Source of the DNA: Saprospiraceae bacterium
GTDB taxonomy: Bacteria; Bacteroidota; Bacteroidia; Chitinophagales; Saprospiraceae
DNA length: 42,862 bases
Direction: 5' to 3'
NCBI GenBank assembly: GCA_027488135.1
Contig: JAIYCH010000107.1
Coordinates: forward strand, 1-42,862
In this document: positions 9,698 through 19,879 of the stretch, one piece after another
How the letters are laid out: each line of letters starts with the position of its first letter
Numbering within the stretch: the stretch's first letter is position 1
Notes under the pieces: generated by a model
Databases searched by the model: none
What the model saw: the letters and a program-made list of their open reading frames with translations, nothing else
Told to the model about the DNA's origin: nothing
Position numbers and translations under genes: made by a program

Positions 9698-12103
9698 TTA
9701 AAAATCCATTTGGAAGCTTAATACGGGTATGAATCCTCCGCCAAATCTGGTGAAATTTAATTTATTGGCAACAGCATCATACGAAACAAAGGAAATATTT
9801 CGGTGATTAGTAACATTTTGTATATCTAAAGAAAGATTACCAAAAAATCCTTTTTTGTTAAAACGATAGGCAATCCTGCTATCTATTCTAAAATATGGGG
9901 TTACCTGTGAAGTCCATTCCTTACCTTCAAGGGGAACATATTGTCCTGTTTTTGCAGACAGGACGGGGTCATAAGGGGAATATCTGAATCCTCCGTTGTA
10001 AAGCACTCTAAAGCCTCCTTGTAAAGTAGATTGGTTTTTAAAGGTAAATTCTTTTCCAAAGGTTAAAGAACTTGTAAACCGTGTATTGAATTTGGAGTTG
10101 TACCATTGCTGATTGAAAGGTGAATACTGAGAACGAAAGGTAGAAGCGGTTACTAAAAAGTAAATTTTATTGCTAAAAAATTTTTCAACTAAAGCATCGA
10201 GTCCGTAATTTAGACCTCTGCCTTTACTGACTACTGAAAATTCCGGAAATTGGTCTTGATTATTCAACATCCAATACAATGATTCCGTATTCAATTCAAC
10301 GGGAACTTTACCCAATGTCTGGAGATATCCTTCTAAGCTAAATTTTATCTGAGATTTGCTAACCGTTTGATAGCTTAAAATGAGATGATTTGCTTGAATT
10401 AGCTTTAGATCTTTGTTGGGTTGGACGATTTCATTGCCTATTTTCTGGCTGTAGAAATAAGAAGCCAATGGAAGCATTTTGCCCAGCCTGCTAAAGGCTA
10501 AATTCAACGTTTGGTTTTGGGAAATCTTATATGAAATAGCTGCTCTAGGCTCAATGCTTGACGTATTGTTTAAAAAGAAATGTAAATAATGTAATCCTGT
10601 CTGTAAAGTAACCTTTTCGGTTAATCTTTTAGAAATTTGCGTATATATTTGACCTTGTTGCGTGCTGCCATTGCCAAATACGGTGTTCTTTCTATTATTT
10701 ATTTGTTGTGTAACATCACTGAGAGACCTTCTTGGTGCAGTCTCGACATTATAATCAAAGAAAATCTGGTGAAACATTATACCACTCTTCCATGTCGTTC
10801 CATCACTTAATTTCTTCTGATAGGTGACCGAAGTTGATATTCTATCTTCCAGATATTTTTGGGTATTATATCTGTAACGTTCATCTTTTAAGGATAAAGT
10901 ATCATATTGTCTAAAAATATGACTGGAGTTTACAGAAAGAACTGCCTTTATAAATGAAGATTTATTAATTAGTCTGGTTAAGGTGAAACCAGCAGCACCC
11001 ATATTGCTACCTTGTATTCTGTCTTCCCAGTGATTTGCGTTCCCAGGATTCCTTTCTAAAGGATCCACGACCGGCGTATAATTTTCAACACTTAAACCGC
11101 CCATGCCAAATAAGGTATAGAATGTTTTTTTGTCTTTACTTTGATAGGCGAGATTAAAACATAAATCCTGGAAATCATTTGAAACTCTTTCTCCAATTAA
11201 ATGGAAGCCCATCTTATTAAGTAGTCCCAGGGTAGAATATCTATAATTTATTAAATAGGAAGCCTGTTGAGATTTTATTGGACCTTCAGTGGCAAAATCA
11301 AGGCCCAATAAGCCTATTTTAACCCGATGTTCTCTTTTTTCCATGTTTCCTTTTCTAAAATGAACATCAAATGTTCCAGATAATGCATTGCCATATTCTG
11401 CTGACATGCCTCCTGTTGAAAAGTCAGATCTTGAAAGTAATTGAGCACTAAATACGGTAACTCCACCGCCCGATGTTCCAGGTCTGGCAAAGTGGTTAGG
11501 ATTAGGTATATCTATACCTTCGAGTCGCCAAAGCATACCAAAAGAGGAATTTCCTCTGATGATAATATCATTTTCTGTATCATCGCCCCCTCGGGTAACT
11601 CCAGGGTAAGAAATAGCCATTCTTCCTAAATCATTTACACCTGCCGGCATTCTCTCCGTTTCTTCTGCCGAAAAGGATCTTGTACTTACCAGCGCCGATT
11701 CATTCACCGGAGCATTGGTATTTTGAGATGCTACCACTTCTACCGCTGCAAGAGATTGAATTTCCTCCTGAAGTTCAATATTTATTACTGTTTCTTTAGC
11801 AGATGTTAAGATAAATTCTTCTGAAAGAAAGGTAGCATATCCCAAATAGGTACATCTGATACTTTGTCTTCCAACAGGAACACCTTTCAATATAAAATTT
11901 CCATTTTCATCGGTAACTGTTCCTATTTGTTTTTCACTTTTCTCCACATTTACAGTGGCAAAAGCTAATGGACTTTTTGTCGTTTTATCTCTAACCGTTC
12001 CTTTTATTATTTGTATTTTGATTTGTGCATTTGAAATTAATGGCACACAAAAAATAAAAAATGCGAGATGGAGAAATCCATTTTTAACAATATTCATATT
12101 CAT
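9698..12103 (-). CDS. TonB-dependent receptor without a SusD partner
   Basis: This 801-aa outer membrane protein has a signal peptide (LAFFIFCVPLISNAQ). A CarboxypepD-reg-like domain follows (IKGTVRDKTTKSPLAFATV, TDENGNFILKGVPVG, about residues 30-115). The plug domain comes next (MAISYPGVTRGGDDTENDI, IIIRGNSSFGMLWRLEGIDI, about residues 155-220), then a beta-barrel ending in a C-terminal FQMDF. It differs from SusC by length, by lacking the NEVVVVGYG junction and by having no adjacent susD. Family members import ligands such as metal chelates, vitamins or oligosaccharides. It lies between susC and the divergent kduI, which suggests use with the same glycan locus, but the ligand is unknown. 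Confidence 0.92.
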   Translation of the reverse strand: MNMNIVKNGFLHLAFFIFCVPLISNAQIKIQIIKGTVRDKTTKSPLAFATVNVEKSEKQIGTVTDENGNFILKGVPVGRQSIRCTYLGYATFLSEEFILTSAKETVINIELQEEIQSLAAVEVVASQNTNAPVNESALVSTRSFSAEETERMPAGVNDLGRMAISYPGVTRGGDDTENDIIIRGNSSFGMLWRLEGIDIPNPNHFARPGTSGGGVTVFSAQLLSRSDFSTGGMSAEYGNALSGTFDVHFRKGNMEKREHRVKIGLLGLDFATEGPIKSQQASYLINYRYSTLGLLNKMGFHLIGERVSNDFQDLCFNLAYQSKDKKTFYTLFGMGGLSVENYTPVVDPLERNPGNANHWEDRIQGSNMGAAGFTLTRLINKSSFIKAVLSVNSSHIFRQYDTLSLKDERYRYNTQKYLEDRISTSVTYQKKLSDGTTWKSGIMFHQIFFDYNVETAPRRSLSDVTQQINNRKNTVFGNGSTQQGQIYTQISKRLTEKVTLQTGLHYLHFFLNNTSSIEPRAAISYKISQNQTLNLAFSRLGKMLPLASYFYSQKIGNEIVQPNKDLKLIQANHLILSYQTVSKSQIKFSLEGYLQTLGKVPVELNTESLYWMLNNQDQFPEFSVVSKGRGLNYGLDALVEKFFSNKIYFLVTASTFRSQYSPFNQQWYNSKFNTRFTSSLTFGKEFTFKNQSTLQGGFRVLYNGGFRYSPYDPVLSAKTGQYVPLEGKEWTSQVTPYFRIDSRIAYRFNKKGFFGNLSLDIQNVTNHRNISFVSYDAVANKLNFTRFGGGFIPVLSFQMDF

Positions 12104-12208
12104 TTCATTCTAAATTTTAAAAATTGGAAATCTAATTTCAGCAAATTAATTTTATTTTACTTACTTTCGGTCGTTTTTCAATTTAAAAGTTCTTAAATAC
12201 CTCGTTTT

Positions 12209-13054
12209 ATGTCAAATTCATTCCAAATTAGATTTTCAAGTGGCATTAATGAAGTCCGCAATATGGGAACAGATGACCTAAGATCTAAATTTTTAGTGTC
12301 CGATTTGTTTCAACCAGATCATATAGAATTAGTTTATTCCTTGCAAGATCGCTTTGTATTAGCAGGTGTGAAGCCTGTGAAATCAAAGGTTCACTTGCTG
12401 CCTTTCGAAGCGATAACTAAAGCAGATTTCTTTTTGGAAAGAAGAGAACTGGGTATTATAAATGTTGGTGGTAAGGGAATCGTTGAAGTGGATGGTGTTT
12501 TACATACATTGAGCAAAAAGGATGCGCTATACATTGGTAGAGGAAAGCAGCATATTACCTTTTCATCTGAAAATGAAGCAAATCCTGCCATGTTTTATCT
12601 TAATTCAGTATTGGCACACGCAGTTTATCCAGATGTATTTATACCTATAAACGAGGTTATTCCCGCAGAAATGGGTGAATTTGAAACGGCTAACAGAAGG
12701 AATATTTATAAGATCATTGTAAAGGAAAGATTGCAAACTTGCCAATTGGTTATGGGATTGACCGATTTACTTTCACCTAGTACGTGGAATACCTTTCCTC
12801 CTCATACCCACATTAGAAGAAATGAGGTTTATTTTTATTTCGATATTCCAAAGGATCAGATTCTTATTCATTTAATGGGAGAACCTGATCATACCCGACA
12901 TTTGATTTGCCATAATCATGAAGCTGTTATTTCACCAGAATGGTCTATCCACTCTGGCGTAGGTACCGCCGCTTATTCTTTTATCTGGGGTATGGGGGGT
13001 GAAAATCTGGAATATAGTGACATGGATAAAGTTAATCCATTAGACTTAAAATAA
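12209..13054 (+). CDS. kduI: 5-dehydro-4-deoxy-D-glucuronate isomerase
   Basis: This 281-aa cytoplasmic cupin isomerase converts 4-deoxy-L-threo-5-hexosulose uronate, the spontaneous product of unsaturated uronates released by lyases and unsaturated glucuronyl hydrolases, to 2,5-diketo-3-deoxygluconate. The zinc ligands are visible in FPPHTHIRRNEVYFYFDIP (HxH, then NE, near residues 195-205) and in the WSIHSGVGT histidine near residue 250. The C-terminus GMGGENLEYSDMD is typical, and the length matches the family (about 278). It is divergent from the orphan receptor and six bases upstream of kduD, clearly an operon. Confidence in the identity is high. Confidence 0.96.
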   Translation: MSNSFQIRFSSGINEVRNMGTDDLRSKFLVSDLFQPDHIELVYSLQDRFVLAGVKPVKSKVHLLPFEAITKADFFLERRELGIINVGGKGIVEVDGVLHTLSKKDALYIGRGKQHITFSSENEANPAMFYLNSVLAHAVYPDVFIPINEVIPAEMGEFETANRRNIYKIIVKERLQTCQLVMGLTDLLSPSTWNTFPPHTHIRRNEVYFYFDIPKDQILIHLMGEPDHTRHLICHNHEAVISPEWSIHSGVGTAAYSFIWGMGGENLEYSDMDKVNPLDLK

Positions 13055-13060
13055 TTATAT

Positions 13061-13825
13061 ATGTTACCAATTTTTAACTTAACTGGGAAAGTAGCTTTAG
13101 TTACAGGCTGCAAAAGGGGTATTGGATTTGCTATTGCGGAAGGTCTGGCAGCTGCCGGTGCAGATATTATAGGTGTTTCAGCTACGTTGGAAGTACAGCA
13201 TTCTACTATTGAAAAATCAGTCATTGCCTTAGGTAGAAAGTTTTATGCCTACCAATGTGATTTTTCTGAGCGGACCCAACTTTACGCTTTCCTTGAAAAA
13301 GTGACCAAGGAACATAAGGTCATTGATATTCTTGTCAATAATGCAGGTACTATTTTAAGAAATCCTGCCGTCGATCATTCTGATGAATATTGGGACTCGG
13401 TGTTGGAAATAAATTTATCTGCACAGTTTATTTTAAGCAGAGCCTTGGGAGCTAAAATGATTGAAAGAGGCAATGGAAAAGTTATTTTTATTGCCTCCTT
13501 GCTTTCTTTTCAAGGGGGTATAAATGTGCCCGGTTATGCGGCAGCTAAAGGAGGAATAGCCTCATTAACCAAAGCGTTGGCCAATGAATGGGCAAGTAAA
13601 GGGGTAAATGTAAATGCTATTGCCCCAGGATATATCGAAACAGATAACACAGAGGCTTTAAGAAATGATCCAGACAGAAGTACTTCTATCTTACAACGGA
13701 TTCCTGCAAATCGTTGGGGTAAACCATCCGATTTTGCAGGACCAGCTATATTTTTAGCTTCTGAAGCAGCTAATTATGTTCACGGGACTATTTTAACGGT
13801 CGATGGTGGCTGGATGGGACGTTAA
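13061..13825 (+). CDS. kduD: 2-dehydro-3-deoxy-D-gluconate 5-dehydrogenase (SDR family)
   Basis: This 254-aa classical short-chain dehydrogenase has TGCKRGIG at the NAD(P)-binding turn (residues about 16-23), LVNNAG near 91, the catalytic serine in FIASLLSFQGG and YAAAK near residue 160. With KduI directly upstream it reduces 2,5-diketo-3-deoxygluconate to 2-keto-3-deoxygluconate, the next step of uronate breakdown. KdgK and KdgA, which would finish the pathway, are not in the window. It ends nine bases from the convergent beta-barrel gene, with no clear terminator between them. Confidence 0.95.
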   Translation: MLPIFNLTGKVALVTGCKRGIGFAIAEGLAAAGADIIGVSATLEVQHSTIEKSVIALGRKFYAYQCDFSERTQLYAFLEKVTKEHKVIDILVNNAGTILRNPAVDHSDEYWDSVLEINLSAQFILSRALGAKMIERGNGKVIFIASLLSFQGGINVPGYAAAKGGIASLTKALANEWASKGVNVNAIAPGYIETDNTEALRNDPDRSTSILQRIPANRWGKPSDFAGPAIFLASEAANYVHGTILTVDGGWMGR

Positions 13826-13834
13826 TCGTCTTCA

Positions 13835-15448
13835 TTAAAATCTCATCTGAAGGCCAGCAAGGAAATTGATGCCAAAATTTTGATAATATTGCCACCTTTG
13901 GCGTTTATTATTTAAAAGATTGTTGAGCTGTATAAATGTTTCCATTTGTTTTGTAATGCTGTAATGACCGCCTAAATTCACCTCAATAAGTGGATCTAAA
14001 TATAATGGGCCTTCTGAAGCAAGATAAGGAAGGCCATTTTCAGCGTTAATATCTACATTTACCTTTATTTTGTTTTTAGTGTAACCTACACCGAACATAG
14101 CGGTAAATGAAGGTAAATGCCAGGCTTTTAACTCCGAATTTAGTTGGTAAATTCTTTGCCTGATAGCCGCTCTAATACTGATTTCCTCCTTTAACTGATA
14201 AATAATTTCTCCACCAAAGGATAAAATTCTTGCAGTATCATACACGACATTAAATCTTGGAATACTATCTCTGTTGGTTAAATACAATGCAAGATTATCG
14301 ACCGACCTGTGGCTTCCTTCAATCCTAAAGGATATACCTCCGGTTTGCCCTTTTACTCCGGCATATATGTCCGTATTATTGGCATTCTCAATTGATATAT
14401 TATTTACTATAAAAGGATTTTCAGTGGCTAAGAGTCTGAAGTTTTGTTTTTCTATGGCTCCTTTTACCCCTAAAAATAGGGATAATTTGTCAGCTAATAT
14501 TTGAAAATCTGTCTCTACATTTGGAAGGACAACGGCCTGTCCATTATTTAATCCAAGTTTTGCGCCTACATTAATTTTAAATTTAGCAGAATGAAAAGAG
14601 TAGGAGGGGGCTATGAAAAATTGATTTAATCTTTGTGCCGTATCTGATTCAAAGGTATATTTCGTAAGGTCACTTAATAATCCCACCGATAGCACATTAG
14701 ATTCTGAAAGGTTGTAGGCCAAATTAAATTGGGCTTGTAGTCCATTTTCCTTGTTTTTTAGATTATCTGCAAAGGAATAGGTGGCCAAATCGGCACGATA
14801 ATCAAATTTACCAACCGTTGGTAAATGATTATAAAATGAAATTTTCCCTCCAAAATCCTGAAATTGCCGCCTTACGTCGGTCGATAAAAAGGTTGATGTT
14901 TTGTTTTTCTCAATGTTATATTGATTATAACCATAAAAATATCTGTTCCGTTGAGCATAATTAAAATCTCCAGAAATGGTATATCCAGCTTTTGTAAATA
15001 CCTCCGCTTTTACAATACCTAAAGATTGTGAATACTTTTGATTCTCCACAGACTTTTGATTATTCATACCAAGATGCTCTACATCTATACTTACGATAGA
15101 CTGTGGATTTGGCGACAAAGCATAATGACCTATAAGCGCTCTGTTTAAGGGTAATCCAAGACCCAGAGATAAAAATCCAGGGAAATTTTCAGGATTTTCC
15201 TCACTGATCATCTTTAAAGGCTTAAGATTTGGGGTAATGTAAGATACCTCGTAGGGACGTAATAGTAGGTTATATCGCTGCTTCCTGCCACTTGTGTCAG
15301 AAGGTAGGAAACTGGCATTTAATTCAAAACGAGGTGTTTCAGGAATATCAGCCTTATAATCTTTTATGACTTCCATCTGTTCCCTGCCTTGTGCAGAAAC
15401 AAAATGACTGGTAAAAAGTATTATTGAAAAAACAAGGAATATTTTCAT
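13835..15448 (-). CDS. Outer membrane beta-barrel protein, TonB-receptor-like barrel without plug
   Basis: I place the start at the ATG at 15448, four bases after the stop of the TPR gene, because it gives a clean signal peptide (MKIFLVFSIILFTSHFVSAQ). An upstream ATG at 15502 would overlap the TPR gene by 50 bases. The 537-aa product has a short N-terminal stretch, then alternating aromatic/polar strands throughout, ending in GINFLAGLQMRF with a terminal aromatic residue, as in outer membrane barrels. No plug or CarboxypepD domain is seen. It resembles the receptor-like porins that Bacteroidota encode beside large TPR proteins, but no specific function is recognised. It is cotranscribed with the TPR gene. 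Confidence 0.75.
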   Translation of the reverse strand: MKIFLVFSIILFTSHFVSAQGREQMEVIKDYKADIPETPRFELNASFLPSDTSGRKQRYNLLLRPYEVSYITPNLKPLKMISEENPENFPGFLSLGLGLPLNRALIGHYALSPNPQSIVSIDVEHLGMNNQKSVENQKYSQSLGIVKAEVFTKAGYTISGDFNYAQRNRYFYGYNQYNIEKNKTSTFLSTDVRRQFQDFGGKISFYNHLPTVGKFDYRADLATYSFADNLKNKENGLQAQFNLAYNLSESNVLSVGLLSDLTKYTFESDTAQRLNQFFIAPSYSFHSAKFKINVGAKLGLNNGQAVVLPNVETDFQILADKLSLFLGVKGAIEKQNFRLLATENPFIVNNISIENANNTDIYAGVKGQTGGISFRIEGSHRSVDNLALYLTNRDSIPRFNVVYDTARILSFGGEIIYQLKEEISIRAAIRQRIYQLNSELKAWHLPSFTAMFGVGYTKNKIKVNVDINAENGLPYLASEGPLYLDPLIEVNLGGHYSITKQMETFIQLNNLLNNKRQRWQYYQNFGINFLAGLQMRF

Positions 15449-15452
15449 AGAA

Positions 15453-18400
15453 TTATTTATTTGTGTTTGCTTCAATTTTGCGTAAAATTTCCTTTCTGGC
15501 ATTTATTTCATTGGAAATGCCATCTTCCTGAGCAAAATCAGCCTCAAGTTGGTCCAATACAATCTTCGCCTTTATAAATTTTTTAATCTCAATTTGAGTA
15601 TCCACATAAATTAAACCACATTTAGCCGCCCAATAAGCATTAATGTATTCCTGAAACCCAGCCATACTAAACTGTTCAGCTCTTGCAATATCTTTTAGGG
15701 ATAAATAATATTGACTTATCAGGTAGTTTGCTTCGTCTTTTTGTGCAGCATCAGGTTGCTTGCTCACTTGTTCTAAAGCACTTATTCCCTGATTAAATTC
15801 CTTTAATTCCAACAATAATTTGCCTAAATAGTAATTAGCCTCGGTTTTCTCATATTGGGAAATCACTGGGTTTCGTTGAATCTTATCGGCGTATTCCATT
15901 AAAATACTGCGATCTTTCAATTGATAAGCACAAACAATAATTTGAACCTGAGCCTCAATCTTTTTATCTTCCTCCGAAGCCCTTGTTTCCATTAATCTAA
16001 AGTTTACTAATGCTTTAGCATAGTTTTTTAGATTTAAATAGGTTAAGGCTGCCTTTTCTAAAGCGCGCTCCGAAAACGAATTAGGATGGAGGGCTACCGT
16101 CGATTCATAATCCTGTGCGGCATTGGTGTAATTTTGAATTTTAATGTAAGATTCAGCCCTGAAGAAAAAGGCCTTGGCTCGATTAGTTCCAGTAGGGAAT
16201 TGTTTTAAATAATTTGTGTACCCTTCCACCGCACCTCTGTAATCCTGGTTTTCAAAACGGATGTCCGCTGATCTGATGGCTATCGTTTCTCTCTCATTTG
16301 CGTTTACCTCATAACCGGGTATGCTTGCTTTGAACGCTATAAATTCATCAGGTTTATTGAGTTTATTTAGGTAAACTTCTTCTAATCCACTTAGCGCTAA
16401 ATCTTTATCAGATGAATCACAATTGAAACTAAATACTTTTTTAAAGTTTTTTATGGATTCATTAAAGTTATCTAAGTTGTAGTAACTTGTTCCTAAACCA
16501 TTAAATGCTTCACAAATTTTTTCAGAAGTAGTGTTGTACTGGCTAACTAACCGCTCGTAAGCTTTTATTGCTTGTTGCGTTTGATTAATTTCTTGACTTA
16601 TTTGGCCTATGAGTAATAAAGCATCATCCGCCAGGCCAGATTTAGGATATTTATTAACTAAACTCTCCAGTAAAGTAATTTCACCGAGGGTATTTCCTTT
16701 GAATCCCTCAATAATTGCTTTTTGATACATGGCGTAATCAATGGCTGGATAATTCTTTTGAATTATTTCATTGTAATACCTGCTTGCCTTTTCATAATTT
16801 CTGGAAACTAAAAATACGTTGGCAAGTTGAAGCGTTGCATCACCTAAAATACGTTGATTGATTTCTGGTTTGGTATAATTCTTTTTATTATTATCAAATG
16901 CATCCACTACTTTTTGGAAATAAGTAGAGGCATTATCCATTTTTTCACTTCTCAGATAATTATATCCTTGTAAATAGTTGGCAGAAACGACAGAAGTTTC
17001 TTCGGGTAATTTTGCATCTGCTTTGGCAAAATATCTGTTCAAATAACTTATACTTTCAGCATATTTCTTTTCTCTATTAGAAACGTCAGCTAACCAGTAT
17101 AATGAAATAGCTTCCAAGTTTGGCTTAACAGGTGTTTCCAGTGATTTTAACAAATAGGTTTGGGCTTGTTTAAAGTCTTTTTTTTGATGGAATTGAACTC
17201 CTAAATTCAAATTAATTGTTTGGTTTGCCTCATTTAGCTCCTTCCCACCATTCTTTTTTTGCATTTCCACCAGAAGTTTACTGGCCTCCTGATAATCTCG
17301 AAATGAGAGCAATACTTTATTAATGATAGACTGCGCTTCGCTAAAATGGGGAGAATCTTTTGGTACTAACTTTAAATCATTCAATGCTTCCCGATCATTT
17401 TTAAGTTCATAAGCTAATTTACCATGGTTAAACAAGGCTTCTTGTTGAAGAATCGGGTCAAAATCAAGTCTGGCTGCCGCATCTAGGGCTAATAAGGCAT
17501 CTTGAAAATTATTTGTTTTCAAGTAACAATCAGCTAAATAGAACAAGGCATTTTGACCTAAAATATTTTCGGCATCACTTAATGGCAATAAATATTCAGC
17601 TGCTTCACCATATTTTTTGGCGTCATAAAGGCAAAAACCTAATTGATATAACTCTTCATCTTTCAATTTTGTGTTTCCCTCTGCATAAGCCTGCAAATAG
17701 GGAAGTGCTTTTGAAAATTCGTTTTTTTCGAAAAGAGACTGGCCAATTAATTGCCCTAATTCCTTTTTATTTTTAATCTGCGAATCTTCATACTTAGGAA
17801 CCCCAAAACGAATAACTTCATCATAATTTTTTTGAATAAAATAAATTTGAGCTATTTGGTAAGGTATTAAATATTGATAACTTTTAACATTTTCGATGGC
17901 TTTGAAGGAGGATAACGCATCCTTGTAGTTTTTTTCTTTGAAATAGCCCATGCCCAGATAATAATTTCCAGGACCAAAGTACTTACTTTCTTTATTGGAC
18001 ACAACTTTTTTAAAAGCAGTAATAGATTCTTTCCATTTTTCAAGGGCAAAATAAGAATAACCTATTTGAAAATTAAGGTATTCGGCATTGGAATTTTCTA
18101 ATCTATTGGGTGAAACCTTAGCATAATAAGTTAATGCCTTTTCAAACTCCTTTTTGTTGTAAAAATATTCAGCCAGATTTATAATCAAAGCCTGCGCTGA
18201 TAAATCTGGACTTATTTCTTTAATGTAGGTTATCACAGCTAATTCCGCATCGGGTCTTTCCAACGCAATGGCACTTTGTAGCATATATTGTTTGGCTAAA
18301 ACCCTTATTTCTTTCCAACGGGGATCACTCGCAAACTGATTCTCTGACAATACTTCATTTAAAGTGTTGTATGCCAATGAGTAAGAGCCATTTTGATAGT

Positions 18401-18512
18401 TTTCTATCGCTTTGTTTACTTTATTTTGAACATTGTAAAGAGATGGACCTTCCTGACAAAATAGGGGAGACATACCTCCCAAAAATAAAACGATAAATAG
18501 GCTATTTTTCAT
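15453..18512 (-). CDS. Large periplasmic TPR-repeat protein
   Basis: This 1019-aa protein has a signal peptide (MKNSLFIVLFLGGMSPLFCQ). Many TPR units then run along its full length, for example EFEKALTYYAKVSP, KWKESITAFKKVVSNKESKY, NYKDALSSFKAIENV, NYEKASRYYNEIIQKNYPA, TQQAIKAYERLVSQY and NYTNAAQDYESTVALHPNS. TPR arrays are protein-binding scaffolds; the export signal puts this one in the periplasm or on the envelope. Its stop lies four bases from the start of the beta-barrel gene, so the two probably act together, the TPR protein as periplasmic partner of the barrel. No enzymatic domain is visible. The exact role is unknown. Confidence 0.85.
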   Translation of the reverse strand: MKNSLFIVLFLGGMSPLFCQEGPSLYNVQNKVNKAIENYQNGSYSLAYNTLNEVLSENQFASDPRWKEIRVLAKQYMLQSAIALERPDAELAVITYIKEISPDLSAQALIINLAEYFYNKKEFEKALTYYAKVSPNRLENSNAEYLNFQIGYSYFALEKWKESITAFKKVVSNKESKYFGPGNYYLGMGYFKEKNYKDALSSFKAIENVKSYQYLIPYQIAQIYFIQKNYDEVIRFGVPKYEDSQIKNKKELGQLIGQSLFEKNEFSKALPYLQAYAEGNTKLKDEELYQLGFCLYDAKKYGEAAEYLLPLSDAENILGQNALFYLADCYLKTNNFQDALLALDAAARLDFDPILQQEALFNHGKLAYELKNDREALNDLKLVPKDSPHFSEAQSIINKVLLSFRDYQEASKLLVEMQKKNGGKELNEANQTINLNLGVQFHQKKDFKQAQTYLLKSLETPVKPNLEAISLYWLADVSNREKKYAESISYLNRYFAKADAKLPEETSVVSANYLQGYNYLRSEKMDNASTYFQKVVDAFDNNKKNYTKPEINQRILGDATLQLANVFLVSRNYEKASRYYNEIIQKNYPAIDYAMYQKAIIEGFKGNTLGEITLLESLVNKYPKSGLADDALLLIGQISQEINQTQQAIKAYERLVSQYNTTSEKICEAFNGLGTSYYNLDNFNESIKNFKKVFSFNCDSSDKDLALSGLEEVYLNKLNKPDEFIAFKASIPGYEVNANERETIAIRSADIRFENQDYRGAVEGYTNYLKQFPTGTNRAKAFFFRAESYIKIQNYTNAAQDYESTVALHPNSFSERALEKAALTYLNLKNYAKALVNFRLMETRASEEDKKIEAQVQIIVCAYQLKDRSILMEYADKIQRNPVISQYEKTEANYYLGKLLLELKEFNQGISALEQVSKQPDAAQKDEANYLISQYYLSLKDIARAEQFSMAGFQEYINAYWAAKCGLIYVDTQIEIKKFIKAKIVLDQLEADFAQEDGISNEINARKEILRKIEANTNK

Positions 18513-18622
18513 GAAAAAATATTTAAGCTAAAACGCAATGGTTAAATTGGAATCAATGTAATGAAAGGATTTAAAAGCTAAATGAAAATTAATCCCAATA
18601 AATTGTATGAAATGGAAATATT

Positions 18623-19870
18623 TTAAAAATATTCTGATTTAATGGTCTCTGAAATGATAGAACAAGCCTCTTTAATTTGCTTTTCATTTATAACTAACGG
18701 TGGGGCGAAGCGGATAATATGTCCATGAGTAGGTTTAGCCAATAGTCCGTTTTCTGCCATCTTCAAACATATTTTTAATGCTTTTTCTTCATCTTCATCT
18801 TTGTTAATGACGATGGCGTTCAATAAGCCCATACCTCTGATTTCTTTAACAAAAGGCACACTGCCAAGGAGTTCTTTGGTTAAGATAGATCTAAACAACT
18901 CACCCATTTTCATAGCATTTTCAGCTAATTTTTCCTCTTCCACTACCTTTAATGCAGCGGTTGCCACTGCACAGGCTAATGGATTACCACCAAATGTTGA
19001 ACCGTGTTCTCCTGGCTTTATGGTCAACATAATCTCATCACTTGATAAAACGGCTGAAACAGGTAAAACGCCACCTGATAATGCTTTTCCTAAGATGAGA
19101 ATATCAGGTTTGAATCCAAAATGATCACAACAAATTTTAGCACCCGTGCGTCCAATGCCGGTTTGAACTTCATCGGCAATAAACAATACATTGTGCTTCT
19201 TACATAACTTGTAGGCATCTTTAAGGTAATTGGCATCGGGAATGACTACGCCTGCCTCTCCCTGGATCGGTTCGACCATGAAGCCTGCTACGTTAGGGTC
19301 TTGAAGTTCTTTTTCTAAGGCAGAAAGATTATTATATGGAACAATAACATAGCCTGGCATAAATGGTCCGAATTGTTTTCTACTGGATTCATCTGTTGAA
19401 GAGGAAATAGCGCCCAGTGTCCTACCCCAAAAATTGCCCGAGGCAAAAATGATTTTTGCTTGATTTTCAGCAATGCCTTTAACAGCATATCCCCATCTTC
19501 TACAAAGTTTAATGGCTGTTTCCCCACCTTCAACCCCTGTATTCATAGGAAGAACCCGGTCATAACCAAAATATTCAGTTATATATTCTTCATAAGGTCC
19601 CAATTGGTCGTTGTAAAATGCCCTTGAAGTAAGCGTAAGTTTTTGACTCTGTTCTATGAGTGAATTTATGATTTTAGGATGACAATGTCCTTGATTAACT
19701 GCTGAATAAGCAGACAAAAAATCATAATATTTCTTGCCTTCCACATCATACACATAAACTCCTTTTCCTTTCTTTAATACTACCGGCAGGGGATGATAGT
19801 TATGAGCACCATATTTATCTTCCTGTGATATAAATTCTTCAGATGTGCTGTCGTCAGTTAATGTTTGCAT
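18623..19870 (-). CDS. rocD: Ornithine aminotransferase
   Basis: This 415-aa class III PLP-dependent aminotransferase transfers the delta-amino group of ornithine to 2-oxoglutarate, giving glutamate-5-semialdehyde. Visible marks are [13 protein letters not shown] near the N-terminus, [19 protein letters not shown] (residues about 108-126), the cofactor aspartate in [14 protein letters not shown] near 230, the Schiff-base lysine in LGKALSGG near 260, and [14 protein letters not shown]. These fit ornithine aminotransferase better than acetylornithine or GABA transaminases. It is the last gene of a six-gene series, nine bases after the nicotinamidase-like gene. Its stop region overlaps an AT-rich 17-bp palindrome. 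Confidence 0.94.
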   Translation of the reverse strand: MQTLTDDSTSEEFISQEDKYGAHNYHPLPVVLKKGKGVYVYDVEGKKYYDFLSAYSAVNQGHCHPKIINSLIEQSQKLTLTSRAFYNDQLGPYEEYITEYFGYDRVLPMNTGVEGGETAIKLCRRWGYAVKGIAENQAKIIFASGNFWGRTLGAISSSTDESSRKQFGPFMPGYVIVPYNNLSALEKELQDPNVAGFMVEPIQGEAGVVIPDANYLKDAYKLCKKHNVLFIADEVQTGIGRTGAKICCDHFGFKPDILILGKALSGGVLPVSAVLSSDEIMLTIKPGEHGSTFGGNPLACAVATAALKVVEEEKLAENAMKMGELFRSILTKELLGSVPFVKEIRGMGLLNAIVINKDEDEEKALKICLKMAENGLLAKPTHGHIIRFAPPLVINEKQIKEACSIISETIKSEYF

Positions 19871-19879
19871 GTTAATTAT

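Noticed and set aside
12104-12208. Bacteroidota -33/-7 promoter upstream of kduI
   Set aside because: TACTTTCG at 12162-12169 is close to the -7 consensus, but no TTG sits at the right distance upstream, so I do not annotate it.
15449-15502. Longer start for the plugless barrel gene
   Set aside because: It would overlap the TPR gene by 50 bases and bury the signal peptide; the ATG at 15448 is four bases past the TPR stop.
18617-18633. 17-bp AT palindrome at the rocD stop codon as a terminator
   Set aside because: The stem is only A-T pairs and partly inside the coding sequence; too weak to call.
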